The position numbers and the translations under genes are program-made. The notes under the pieces were generated by a model, which had not been told where the DNA came from, made no database searches, and saw only the letters and a list, made by a program, of their open reading frames with translations. A stretch of 64,000 nucleotides of DNA from Sinorhizobium psoraleae (GTDB lineage Bacteria > Pseudomonadota > Alphaproteobacteria > Rhizobiales > Rhizobiaceae), in NCBI RefSeq assembly GCF_013283645.1, contig NZ_JABEKV010000001.1:1542577-1606576 (forward strand), given 5' to 3'. Positions 27,437-35,950 of the stretch are shown piece after piece (positions within the stretch are counted from its first letter, which is position 1; every line of letters begins with the position of its first letter).

Positions 27437-28198
27437 ATGAATGAGAACCAAGGTCCAATCCTGGTGTTTCTTGGCCCGACGCTCAGGCTCACGGAAGCGG
27501 AGGCGGTGCTCGATGCCATCTATCTGAGACCCGTGGCGCAGGGGGATATTCTGCTTGCCGCCCATGCATTTCGTCCGCGTGCGATGGTTCTGATCGACGG
27601 ACAGTTCGAGGACAGGCCGGCCGTCCGGCACAAGGAGATCCTGTGGGCAATGGCGCAGGGAATCGTGATCATCGGCGCCGCCAGCATGGGAGCGCTCAGG
27701 GCGGCGGAACTCGGCGATTTCGGCATGATCGGCATCGGCCTGGTTTACCGGTGGTATCGGCGCTGGTGGCTGGCGCCCGATGATGCTGTTGCCGTTCATT
27801 CAGGCCCCGCAGAGCTTGGCTTTCCACCGCTGACGGACTCGCTCGTCGATCTTCAGCGAACGTTGTCGCGCCTCATGCGCCGCAATTTAATCGGCGCCGG
27901 CGAGCGCGACCGGCTCACAACAATCGCGCGAAAGATGAACTTTCGGGGCCGCTCCCTCGACACGGTCCTGCGGGCCGCCGGGTGGCAGGATGACGAAGTG
28001 AAAAAGCTGCGAAGCGAAATCGTGGGACAGAAGAAGCGCGACGCGCTCCTTGCGCTGCAGCGCGCTCCGGGCCTTGCTACGCAGCGCGCGGAGGCGCGCG
28101 GTCCCGCTGATTGGGTTGCGACGAACACCTTCATCCGCGATCTGGAGGCTGGTGGCATTGACTCAAATTTAGCAAACACTTATAAATTGAATCCGTAA
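27437..28198 (+). CDS. TfuA-like protein
   Basis: A 253-residue protein, MNENQGPILVFLGPTLRLTE. The core TfuA domain is clear: DAIYLRPVAQGDILLAA, then RPRAMVLIDGQFEDRPAVRH, KEILWAMAQGIVIIGAASMG and ALRAAELGDFGMIGIGLVY. TfuA was named in the trifolitoxin region of Rhizobium leguminosarum. In methanogens TfuA partners YcaO to make thioglycine in methyl-CoM reductase, probably by supplying sulfide. The start ATG at 27437 is eight bases after the YcaO stop; an earlier in-frame start would overlap YcaO by 52 bases. Confidence 0.9.
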   Translation: MNENQGPILVFLGPTLRLTEAEAVLDAIYLRPVAQGDILLAAHAFRPRAMVLIDGQFEDRPAVRHKEILWAMAQGIVIIGAASMGALRAAELGDFGMIGIGLVYRWYRRWWLAPDDAVAVHSGPAELGFPPLTDSLVDLQRTLSRLMRRNLIGAGERDRLTTIARKMNFRGRSLDTVLRAAGWQDDEVKKLRSEIVGQKKRDALLALQRAPGLATQRAEARGPADWVATNTFIRDLEAGGIDSNLANTYKLNP

Positions 28199-28233
28199 TT
28201 GCCGGATTTTCCATCGAGGGGGGCAATTGTGCT

Positions 28234-29418
28234 ATGCGTCTGCTTGGGGACGATGCCCTCGAATCGGCAAATGCGCGCCTTGGTACGCGCTTCTGGATAT
28301 TTCCTCAGCCGCCCTTCATTCCCGGATATGAGCAGCCGGACCGCGTGTGGCTTTCGATACCGCGCGACGAAATCGGCGAGGGGCCGAGCGACCCGACCAT
28401 GTATGTGGTCGATCCGCTCCTTGACAAGCACCCGTACGCCTCCAATCAACTCCCGCCGTTTGATGGTGCCAGGCGTCCTCCGCCAAGCCCCGGTCCGGAC
28501 CGCCACTTCGACAATATGCGACCTGACTCGAGAGCATTTCTTGGCGTACACGCCTATGCCTGCGTGCATTTCGTTCTCGACATCTGGCAGAGCTATCTGG
28601 GGCACCCGATCCGATGGTTCTTCAGCCAGACCTTTCCGAGGCTTGAGATCGTCGCCTTCGTAAACTGGGACAACGCACAGGCGGGCTACGGTTTCCTGGA
28701 ACTAGGGTGTTCCGATATCGGTGGCATAAGGCGGCCTTACGCGTTGAATTTCGACGCGATCGCCCATGAGGTCGGCCACCTCATCCTGCTTTCAGAGACA
28801 GGAATCCCGACAGCCCCGACACAGGGGGACGACTTCTTTCCATTCTCGGAAGCTTTTTCGGACGCGGTGTCGCTGATCTCGTTCCTGCATTTCGACTCCG
28901 CCATCGACCGGCTGCTGCGGCGAACGAGAGGCAATCTGCTGCTTTACAATGAACTCAACCGCTTTGCGGAAACGAGCCCGGAGACGCAGATCCGCCTCGC
29001 CACCAATTTCCGCCGCGTGTCCGAGACGACGCAGAACGTGCATGACCGAGCACTTCCGTTCGTCGGCGCCATCTTCGACACCATCGTCGAACTTTATCAT
29101 CGGGAGCTCGTTGCGCGCGACTGCGCCGACATACGGCTCGTGGATATCGATATACGAGACCTGGCGCAGGATGACTTCGACCGGTTCCGCCAGATGACCG
29201 AGGATGCCTTCCAGATCAAACCGATGATCTTCAGATTGGCGCTGACCGCTGCCCGCGATGCCGTTGGCCAGGCTATCGCGGTCGCGCTGTGGTCACTCGA
29301 TCCGAACACGCTGCGGCTCGATCAGGCGGCATACGCCGTGATTGCCGCTGCTCAGGGTCCGGCGGCTGGCCTGCTGGAGTCGAATTTTGCATGGCGTGAG
29401 ATCATCAATCGAAGATAG
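28234..29418 (+). CDS. gluzincin-like metallopeptidase of the YcaO-TfuA locus, 394 aa
   Basis: Starts at ATG 28234 behind GAGGGGGG, 35 bases after TfuA. FDAIAHEVGHLIL carries HExxH at about 178-182, and FFPFSEAFSDAVSLISFLHF gives the downstream Glu/Asp pair at about 206-210. This matches the HExxH...E(A)F(x)D arrangement of the 711-residue peptidase at 1802-3937. The N-terminal part, with SIPRDEIGEG and MYVVDP, also parallels that protein. No signal peptide is visible. In this context a role as leader or substrate protease is plausible but is inference. It is followed 19 bases later by the Cys-rich protein gene. Confidence 0.72.
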   Translation: MRLLGDDALESANARLGTRFWIFPQPPFIPGYEQPDRVWLSIPRDEIGEGPSDPTMYVVDPLLDKHPYASNQLPPFDGARRPPPSPGPDRHFDNMRPDSRAFLGVHAYACVHFVLDIWQSYLGHPIRWFFSQTFPRLEIVAFVNWDNAQAGYGFLELGCSDIGGIRRPYALNFDAIAHEVGHLILLSETGIPTAPTQGDDFFPFSEAFSDAVSLISFLHFDSAIDRLLRRTRGNLLLYNELNRFAETSPETQIRLATNFRRVSETTQNVHDRALPFVGAIFDTIVELYHRELVARDCADIRLVDIDIRDLAQDDFDRFRQMTEDAFQIKPMIFRLALTAARDAVGQAIAVALWSLDPNTLRLDQAAYAVIAAAQGPAAGLLESNFAWREIINRR

Positions 29419-29437
29419 AGCTCGGAAGGAGAGGAAC

Positions 29438-30160
29438 ATGAGTGATTGTTGTGGAAATCCAAGCTTGTTCACTGACCGGCACGAAATAACGGGACGCAGG
29501 GATCCGTACAATCCCGGAGAAATAAGGCTCTACGGAAGGCCCGGTAATATCTTTAAAAAGTCACAAGATTCAAATGAGGATAATGAGTATTACAAGGAAA
29601 AAATGGAAGAACTTCTGAGGGGAAATCCGAAAATTTCACCAGAAAACTATGGCGACATTATTGAAGCAATGGGAATTATGATTAATGAGGTTATTAAGAA
29701 GCCGGGTATCATTGCTGCAGAAAACGTCATAATTGCGGTAAAAACATCCCAATATTTCCATTATATATCAGTTGATACCGGGGTGAGCGGTGGCTTTGAG
29801 AGTGTTGGGGTAATTTACGGCTATGCCTATGAAGGGCATTGCTACAAACTGCCGAAGCCGCAGATCATGATTCTGCCAGTCTCCCCGCACAAGATCGTCG
29901 CAGCGAAATGTAAGTGCGAACGCGAAGACGAAGACGAGCATGAGCGTGAACATGATTGCAACTGCGGATGCGAGTGTGGATATAGCGCGAAGCTTGGCTA
30001 TGTCGTTTGGTCAGTCGACAAGCTCGAACGGGCGGTGGCTCTCGACGTTCGCTCCGATGACCTCAAGACCCTGGTGCTCGACGAGAATATGCCCGGCAAT
30101 CGCTCACCATTGGCTTACGCGCAGTCAATGGCTCTAGCGCCGCAGCGGCATCGCGATTGA
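29438..30160 (+). CDS. Cys/Glu/His-rich hypothetical protein, last gene of the YcaO-TfuA locus
   Basis: A 240-residue protein, start MSDCCGNPSLFTDRHEITG, with GGAAGGAGAGG before the ATG. It has two Cys at residues 4-5, a helical, Lys/Glu/Asn-rich segment at 40-100, and a region at 158-180 that opens CKC, continues with Glu/Asp/His and closes CNCGCEC. The C-terminal 60 residues resemble normal host codon use, while bases about 29530-29800 are clearly AT-rich, unlike the neighbours. No domain is recognised. It could be a metal-binding partner, an immunity or scaffold protein, or an unusually large substrate of the modification enzymes; the sequence does not decide. No shorter precursor-like peptide was found in the operon. 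Confidence 0.6.
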   Translation: MSDCCGNPSLFTDRHEITGRRDPYNPGEIRLYGRPGNIFKKSQDSNEDNEYYKEKMEELLRGNPKISPENYGDIIEAMGIMINEVIKKPGIIAAENVIIAVKTSQYFHYISVDTGVSGGFESVGVIYGYAYEGHCYKLPKPQIMILPVSPHKIVAAKCKCEREDEDEHEREHDCNCGCECGYSAKLGYVVWSVDKLERAVALDVRSDDLKTLVLDENMPGNRSPLAYAQSMALAPQRHRD

Positions 30161-30199
30161 TTGAAATGCAGTTTTGCACCGCGCTGCAGATGGGTTCAT

Positions 30200-30231
30200 G
30201 GCGATCCCGACAAAGCATTGCCGGGATCGCC
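30200..30231. terminator. hairpin between convergent genes
   Basis: Perfect 10-bp arms ggcgatcccg and cgggatcgcc (30200-30209 and 30222-30231) separated by 12 bases lie between the Cys-rich protein gene and the convergent chemotaxis receptor gene. There is no clear T-tract, so termination efficiency cannot be judged; the position suits a bidirectional stop. Confidence 0.5.
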
Positions 30232-30236
30232 AAGCG

Positions 30237-31856
30237 TTAGGCGACCTTCTGGAGCCCGGAGACGCGGTGCGCCGCCGCGGTGTTCCGTGCCGTATCCCCC
30301 AGTTGGAAATGCGCGATCAGTTCGCGAAGCTGGGCCGCCGCGTCGGCGAGCGCTGCGCCTGAGGCGGTCGCCTCCTCGACCATGGCGGCGTTCCGCTGGG
30401 TAACCTGGTCCATCTGGGTGACGGCGGCGTTGACGCCGACGAGCTCCGAGGACTGTTCGCGCGCGGAGAGCGCGATTGCATCCATGTGCTCGTTGACGGT
30501 CGCGATATAGGTTTCGATCGCGCTCAGCGTCGCACCGGTCTCGCTGACCAGCTTGACCCCGTTCTGGACCTCGGCGCTTGAATTGCGGATGAGTTCCTTG
30601 ATCTCCTTGGCAGCCTGGGCGGAGCGCTGCGCCAGTTCGCGCACTTCCTGCGCGACGACGGCAAATCCCTTGCCCGCTTCGCCGGCCCGCGCGGCCTCCA
30701 CGCCGGCATTCAAGGCCAGCAGATTGGTCTGGAAGGCGATGTCGTCGATCACGCCGATAATGCTGGAAATCTGTGTCGACGATTGTTCGATCCGGCCCAT
30801 TGCATCGACGGCTTCGGAGACGATCCTGCCGGACTGCAAGGCGCTGGTATTGGCCTGCGCCGCGACGACGCGAGCTTCCTCCGCCCGCTTGGACGCGTGG
30901 GTGACGTTGGCGGTGATCTGGCCGAGGGCGGCTGCGGTCTCCTCCAGCGACGCGGCCTGCCGCTCGGTGCGCGTCGAGAGTTCGCCGGAGCTCCGGCTGA
31001 TATCGCGCGAGTTGCCATCAATGGCGCCGGCAGCCCGCGCCACGCCTTTCAAGGTCGCACTGAGTTGCGAGACCGCGCCGTTCAGGTCGTGGCGAAGCGC
31101 CTCGAAATCCGGCGCGAAAGGCTGGGTGAGCTGGAAGGCAAGATCGCCCGCTGCCAGCCGGCGAAGGCCGGCGGCAAGTCCGGACGTGGCCTCTTGCAGA
31201 CGCATGCGCGCGGCCTCTTCCGCTTCCGCCGTGAGACGAACCCGCTCGGCTTCGGCCTGGAGGTCGGCCGCTCTCGCTCGCTCAGCCATCTCGGCGTTTT
31301 GACGATGGGCTTCTTCGGCTTCGTGCGTCGCCTTTTCCGCCGAAACCAACGCGGAAACCAGTGAGAAGACCATCGCGATAAGAACCGCGCTTTCCAGCGT
31401 CAGGATGACCGCGTGGAGCAACACGCGCGAAAAATCCGAGCTTTGCGGGAAAACCGCGAAAGGCGAGACAAAATAGAGCAGCAGATGATGAACGCTGACG
31501 AGCGCCGCATAGCCGACGATCGCGCGCCAGTCGATCCAGGCGGCGCAGATCGCGAGGCTGGCGAAGAAATACATGTGCATGTCGATCTGCAGCGGCGAGC
31601 CGGAAAAGGCAAAAACAAGAAGGGCAACCGTGGCCGCGTGGGCCATTGCAGTGACGATCCGGGTCGTCGGCCCCGTCCTGTCGCGGATCCAGCCGATGGT
31701 TGCCGACGCCACGATGACGATGGCGGCGCCGACGGCGAGGCGGTCGAAGCCGTCCGCGCGCATCGCGGTCGTGAGGGCGATCAGTGCGACATTGATCCAA
31801 AGAAGCGCGACGATCCCCGGCGACACCTTCTGGCGAATTTTTTCGAGAGCGCTCAT
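30237..31856 (-). CDS. methyl-accepting chemotaxis protein with polytopic sensor
   Basis: A 539-residue receptor starting [20 protein letters not shown]. The first 190 residues hold about six membrane helices rather than a periplasmic domain, with [14 protein letters not shown] and [15 protein letters not shown], a known multi-span sensor type. A HAMP-like linker ([17 protein letters not shown]) follows. The signalling domain has the highly conserved hairpin tip ([40 protein letters not shown]). No C-terminal CheR pentapeptide is seen. Its start overlaps the stop of the small membrane protein gene at 31853 by four bases. Confidence 0.92.
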   Translation of the reverse strand: MSALEKIRQKVSPGIVALLWINVALIALTTAMRADGFDRLAVGAAIVIVASATIGWIRDRTGPTTRIVTAMAHAATVALLVFAFSGSPLQIDMHMYFFASLAICAAWIDWRAIVGYAALVSVHHLLLYFVSPFAVFPQSSDFSRVLLHAVILTLESAVLIAMVFSLVSALVSAEKATHEAEEAHRQNAEMAERARAADLQAEAERVRLTAEAEEAARMRLQEATSGLAAGLRRLAAGDLAFQLTQPFAPDFEALRHDLNGAVSQLSATLKGVARAAGAIDGNSRDISRSSGELSTRTERQAASLEETAAALGQITANVTHASKRAEEARVVAAQANTSALQSGRIVSEAVDAMGRIEQSSTQISSIIGVIDDIAFQTNLLALNAGVEAARAGEAGKGFAVVAQEVRELAQRSAQAAKEIKELIRNSSAEVQNGVKLVSETGATLSAIETYIATVNEHMDAIALSAREQSSELVGVNAAVTQMDQVTQRNAAMVEEATASGAALADAAAQLRELIAHFQLGDTARNTAAAHRVSGLQKVA

Positions 31857-32203
31857 TTCAAACCTTCCTGCGAGCAGGCCATCGAGAGGCCAGCATTGAG
31901 AACAAGCAGTGCGCCGGCATGCAGCAGCTTCGCCGGGAAATCTTCGGAATCGGCATGCGCCAGTGAAAGCCACGGCAGCCCTCCGCTGGCGACGAAGGAG
32001 CCGCCGGCAGCGGCGATCACCGACATGGCTTTTTGCGGCGGCTCGTTCGGGTGCGTAACGACAAGCACAAGGGGGCCGCGGGGCATCGCCCAGACGGAAA
32101 GGACAAGAAGAACAAAAAGCAGGAAATGAATGCAAAGCGCTGCTTTATTGACCGGACGTTCCCCGCGCCGCCCGGTATCATCGTGACTCAGGCGCGTTGC
32201 CAT
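31853..32203 (-). CDS. small membrane-anchored hypothetical protein
   Basis: A 116-residue protein, [20 protein letters not shown], with one strong hydrophobic helix ([20 protein letters not shown]) and an outside domain ([40 protein letters not shown]). It overlaps the chemotaxis receptor start (ATGA), so the two are coupled and it may be an accessory to that receptor. No family is recognised. Confidence 0.65.
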   Translation of the reverse strand: MATRLSHDDTGRRGERPVNKAALCIHFLLFVLLVLSVWAMPRGPLVLVVTHPNEPPQKAMSVIAAAGGSFVASGGLPWLSLAHADSEDFPAKLLHAGALLVLNAGLSMACSQEGLK

Positions 32204-32615
32204 GAGAGTATTTTTCCGTTTTCCTCAAGAGGCTTGCGCCCGTGATGAAGCGTCTTCCTCGTCCCCCGATCTGCACAACCAGAGTTTGCTAAAAATATTG
32301 ATTTAACGTTAAACGGATAAAGGTGAGCGCAAGTTGTTTCCGGCGTGTTGCCAGTCATCTTGAGAGATGGTTCTTCGCGCTGGGTTCGCTCTACATGGAT
32401 AAAGCTATCACGATCGCGCGTATTGAGGGGGGGCGACGTGAGGCGGGCTCAATTGGAACAGTAACGGACTGCTTTCGGGGCCACATTCCTTGCGCGCAGG
32501 CAGACGACCGGGAACGCCTCTGGACCGAGACACCCGACCCTTGGCTGCATGCGTCTTGTCGCTGTGCCAATCCTTTTACGAGGACTTCGAGGGTTTCCTT
32601 CGCAGGGCAGTGCCT
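32204..32615. other. gene-free stretch before the exported protein gene
   Basis: About 410 bases with no supported gene on either strand. The part near 32290-32320 is AT-rich (aaaatattgatttaacgtt) and may contain promoter elements for the leftward genes. Confidence 0.4.
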
Positions 32616-32972
32616 TCAAACACCATCAGGCGGCGCAAAGAAGCAGTTCATGTGCTCCTCCGTGGGATGAAGGCAAATGTGAAAGTCGTTGTCGCCCGAT
32701 GGAATTTCGTCCCCGTAGGGGATCAGGAAGCGCTGCTTTTTCGTCACCAGGTGGTGGTCGCCTGGATGGAGTACCACCGAAAATCCATGTCGGCCTTTGC
32801 TGACATCTCTACCCGGAATGGCCTGGCAGTCACCGGTCGCATGATCGCCCTTGCAGCATGCCGGCGGATAGGTCCAGTCGCTGCCGGTCGGATGCGCTTC
32901 GACATGAGTGAGGAGACCAAGAAAGGCTCCGGCTGCGAACAAGGCAGAAGGCATTGTTGGCGTTTGGATCAT
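32616..32972 (-). CDS. exported Cys-rich protein of unknown function
   Basis: A 118-residue protein if started at MIQTPTMPSALFAAGAFLGL, which forms a signal peptide ending near VEA-HP. The mature part reads GSDWTYPPACCKGDHATGDC, then later IPYGDEIPSGDNDFHICLHP and MNCFFAPP. It resembles a family of small alphaproteobacterial exported proteins with WxYPxxCC, a DC pair, and later HxC and CxxxPP motifs. Function is not known. A gene on the opposite strand starting at 33171 is divergent. Confidence 0.65.
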   Translation of the reverse strand: MIQTPTMPSALFAAGAFLGLLTHVEAHPTGSDWTYPPACCKGDHATGDCQAIPGRDVSKGRHGFSVVLHPGDHHLVTKKQRFLIPYGDEIPSGDNDFHICLHPTEEHMNCFFAPPDGV

Positions 32973-33170
32973 CTGAGTCCCTCGATCCGGACTGATGTGC
33001 TGGATCAATCAATCTGCGTCGACTGCGCGGATAAAGTAACGAAGGGGTGCCGATCAATTGCCGAAATTATCCCGAAGCGCCACATCGGGCGGCATTTCAG
33101 GCAGCCCAAGTGTTTGCTAATATTTCGGCGCGGCGTTTCCAAGAATTACCCGGCGGAGGGAGGGCGCGGC

Positions 33171-34862
33171 ATGGATGTCCGGTTACCCGATGCATTCACA
33201 TTCAACGGCGTAACCGCGGATTTTCGCGTGGGGTTGTTGCATGATGGTCAGGGTCGCGACGTGATGTTGCGGCCGCAGGCTTTCGCCGTCCTGACATATC
33301 TCGCCGACCATGCCGGACGGGTCGTGACCAAAGACGAACTGATCGAAGCGGTGTGGGGTCGTGTCGCGGTGACCGACGATAGCCTCGTGCAATGTATCGC
33401 CGACATTCGCAGGGCTTTCGGCGACAACGCGCACGCAGTCATCCGTACAGTGCCGAAACGGGGCTATATGCTGTCGGTGTCGCAGGCCGAGGCCGCTGGG
33501 GTTCCGCCGAAACGGTGGAGGTGGAAGGCGGCCGTTGCTGCGATTTGCTTGGCGATGATCGCTGCTGTTGCAGGCTGGCCGCTCCTCAGGCCCGATCGCT
33601 ATGACGCGCAGCGCAGCCGTGTACCGTCGGTCGCCGTCTTGCCATTCAATAGCATCGGCGACGAAGCCGCCCAGCGCCTTGCCGATGGACTCACCGAGGA
33701 CATCATCACCGATCTGGCGCGCTTTCCCGAATACGCCGTCATCGGCAGCAACTCGACCGCCATCTACAAAGGGAAAGCCGTCGATCCGCGGGAAGTCGCA
33801 GCTGCATTGCATGTTGGCTATGTCATCGAAGGCTCGATCCAGCGGGAGGCAGGTCGAACCCGCATTGCCGCACGCCTGATCGACGCGGCCAGCGGCGAGG
33901 ACATCTGGTCCAATCGGTGGGATCAGCCGGACAGGGATATCTTCGCCGTCCAGAACGAAATCGCCGAACAAATTGCAAACCGCCTCGGAGGCGGCGCGGG
34001 GCTCATACAAGAGGCGGGGCGGAACGCCGCCCGCCGCAAGCCGCCGGAAAATCTATCCGCATACGAGCTCTACCTGCTAGGTACGGAGAAGCTGGAACTC
34101 TTCACCAAATCCGACGTGGAAGAAGCCATCCGGCTCCTCACGCGCGCCGTTGAAATCGATCCCGGGCTGGCGCGCGCCTGGGCGGAGCTCTTCCACTCCT
34201 ATTGCGTATGGCGGAGCTTTGGCGCCGACTGGGACACGGCAACGCGCAAGGCCGACGAAGCCGCAGAAATGGCGGTCCGACTAGACCCCGGCGACCCCGA
34301 AGCGCACGCGGTTCTAGGGATGAGTCTGGGAGGGAGAGGCGACTTTGTGCGCGCGAAGGCTGAATTCGACACTGCACTTCGCCTGGCGCCGGGGGCGGCG
34401 GAAATCCTGATTTTCTATATCGGCTTAGCATCGACGCTTGGCGAAGCCGAGCGCGGCGCTGAACTGATCGAACAGGCGATAAGACTCGATCCGAACTACC
34501 CGATGTGGGCCTCGGGCCCGTTTGCCTATGCCTATTTCATGGCAGGCCGTTACGAAGACAGCCTCCGCATGCTCGACCGTGTGACGACCGCCAACTACAA
34601 CCGCGACAAATGGGTCTTCAAGGCGGGATCTCTAGCCGCTCTCGGGCGAACCGCCGAGGCGAAGTCCTGGGTCGAGCAGGCGCTGAAGGTCTTTCCAGAC
34701 CTCAACGCCGAGCTGATGAACAACGATCCGGGCTACAACGAGGCCGAACATCGGCGCCTTGTGGAGACAATGCGGCTGGCGGGCTTTCCGCTTTGCCTTA
34801 CAAAGGAGCAACTGGACAAATTCGAAAAGCCGCGGCGCCTGCCTGAATGCCAGAAGTCGTGA
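33171..34862 (+). CDS. CadC-like winged-helix regulator with TolB-N and TPR regions
   Basis: A 563-residue protein starting MDVRLPDAFTFNGV after GCGGAGGG. Residues 1-105 are an OmpR/PhoB-type winged helix (MLRPQAFAVLTYLADHAGRV, DIRRAFGDNAHAVIRTVPKR). A membrane helix follows at about 117-137 (AAVAAICLAMIAAVAGWPLL). Then comes a TolB-N-like domain (VPSVAVLPFNSIGDEAAQRL, AARLIDAASGEDIWSNRWD), then TPR-like repeats to the end. Such proteins bind DNA from the membrane without phosphorylation. Target genes are unknown; the longer reading upstream is excluded because it crosses the opposite-strand exported protein gene. Confidence 0.87.
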   Translation: MDVRLPDAFTFNGVTADFRVGLLHDGQGRDVMLRPQAFAVLTYLADHAGRVVTKDELIEAVWGRVAVTDDSLVQCIADIRRAFGDNAHAVIRTVPKRGYMLSVSQAEAAGVPPKRWRWKAAVAAICLAMIAAVAGWPLLRPDRYDAQRSRVPSVAVLPFNSIGDEAAQRLADGLTEDIITDLARFPEYAVIGSNSTAIYKGKAVDPREVAAALHVGYVIEGSIQREAGRTRIAARLIDAASGEDIWSNRWDQPDRDIFAVQNEIAEQIANRLGGGAGLIQEAGRNAARRKPPENLSAYELYLLGTEKLELFTKSDVEEAIRLLTRAVEIDPGLARAWAELFHSYCVWRSFGADWDTATRKADEAAEMAVRLDPGDPEAHAVLGMSLGGRGDFVRAKAEFDTALRLAPGAAEILIFYIGLASTLGEAERGAELIEQAIRLDPNYPMWASGPFAYAYFMAGRYEDSLRMLDRVTTANYNRDKWVFKAGSLAALGRTAEAKSWVEQALKVFPDLNAELMNNDPGYNEAEHRRLVETMRLAGFPLCLTKEQLDKFEKPRRLPECQKS

Positions 34863-34872
34863 GGCGGGTAGC

Positions 34873-34973
34873 GCTACAGCGCCGCGCGTCTTGTCAGACG
34901 CACAAAGAACGCTATAGCACCTTGAATCGCTGCATGTTTTCCTTAAAGCGGCTTCGTCAAGGAAGCATGCAGC
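34873..34973. repeat. Sinorhizobium-type intergenic hairpin repeat
   Basis: The sequence has three nested or adjacent stems: ctacagcg with cgctatag; gcgtct with agacgc inside it; and ctgcatg...ccttaa with caagg...catgcag. I recognise the ctacagcgccgcgcgtct...ctgcatg pattern as an abundant intergenic repeat of Sinorhizobium/Ensifer genomes. It follows the wHTH/TPR gene and may end its transcript. Confidence 0.65.
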
Positions 34974-35041
34974 AGGCGCGCAACCGCCGATAGCGTTGGC
35001 TGATCGGGCTCACGTGCTCGCTGGATGCGCCGGCATGTCTT

Positions 35042-35398
35042 CTACTGAAGATTACCGTCGCCGCTGCGGTCGGCTGTCTTGAAGTCGGCCATGACCCGGT
35101 TCAGGAACTCGTTTTGGCTGAGCCTGCCGTCGCGGTTGGCGTCAGTAGCGGCAAACTGCTGCGTGTTCAGAACCTGCGCCACTTCTTCGGAGCGCAGGCT
35201 GCCGTCCTTGTTCTTGTCCAGACTCGTGAAGGCCGACGTCATGAAGGCCTGGTATTCGGATTGGTCGACCGCGCCATTCCTGTCACGGTCGAGCCGATCC
35301 ATCTGGCCCTGATTCATAGCCGCCGGTTGATTTTGCGCCCCGGCCGTAATGGCCGTAGAGAATGCGAATGCCGTCAGCAGGACTAGTCTTTTCATCAT
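35042..35398 (-). CDS. exported EF-hand calcium-binding protein
   Basis: A 118-residue protein starting MMKRLVLLTAFAFSTAITAG, a signal peptide. The mature part has three full EF-hand loops (DRDRNGAVDQSEY, DKNKDGSLRSEEV, DANRDGRLSQNEF) and the beginning of a fourth (DRSGDGNLQ). It is therefore a calmodulin-like periplasmic or secreted calcium binder. It is downstream of the glycine-zipper lipoprotein gene, 14 bases away, probably cotranscribed. Confidence 0.9.
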   Translation of the reverse strand: MMKRLVLLTAFAFSTAITAGAQNQPAAMNQGQMDRLDRDRNGAVDQSEYQAFMTSAFTSLDKNKDGSLRSEEVAQVLNTQQFAATDANRDGRLSQNEFLNRVMADFKTADRSGDGNLQ

Positions 35399-35412
35399 CT
35401 CGACCCTTCGCA

Positions 35413-35655
35413 TCAATAGCAGGTCAAGGCATTGCCGCCCGCAGCACCCAGCGCAGCGCCGCTGCCAACAGCCCAGAGCTGACCGGTTCCCGAACCGATC
35501 GCCGCGCCGGCAAAGCCGCCAACGACCGCGCCGCCGACCGTGCCGGCGATACAACCGAACTCGCCAGCGCGTCCGGTCGATCCTGTCGTCGCAGATTGGC
35601 AGCCGGACAGGGCGAGGCCGCCTGCGAGAATGAGAATTGTCGTGAGCTTGCTCAT
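35413..35655 (-). CDS. glycine-zipper lipoprotein
   Basis: An 80-residue protein, MSKLTTILILAGGLALSGCQ, with a lipobox LSGC and lipidation expected at Cys19. The mature part is a glycine zipper (GCIAGTVGGAVVGGFAGAAI, then GSGTGQLWAVGSGAALGAAG). Ribosome site GGAGG precedes the ATG. Similar proteins sit in the outer membrane. It forms a unit with the EF-hand gene. Confidence 0.85.
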   Translation of the reverse strand: MSKLTTILILAGGLALSGCQSATTGSTGRAGEFGCIAGTVGGAVVGGFAGAAIGSGTGQLWAVGSGAALGAAGGNALTCY

Positions 35656-35950
35656 TTTTTCCTCCAAGTATATCCGGCCGAATTCAATAAAGATCGGCGG
35701 ACACGCCATTTACTGGCGCCGGATGGAAATAAGCTTCTGAATAGGGCTCTCGAATTTCGAGAGGCTCTTCTGCTCTATCAGAAGCATATCGCTGACAAGA
35801 CATGCAGTCCGCGGATAAAGACGTACACGGCTGTGGGCAAAATACTACTGCTGCGCAGGGGCGATGACAACTGCGCGGGGCCGCTCTGCTCGTCAAATAT
35901 TGCGACAGGCCGTATCGGTCTGTGGTCGGCGTTATCGTTTCGTTCGATCT

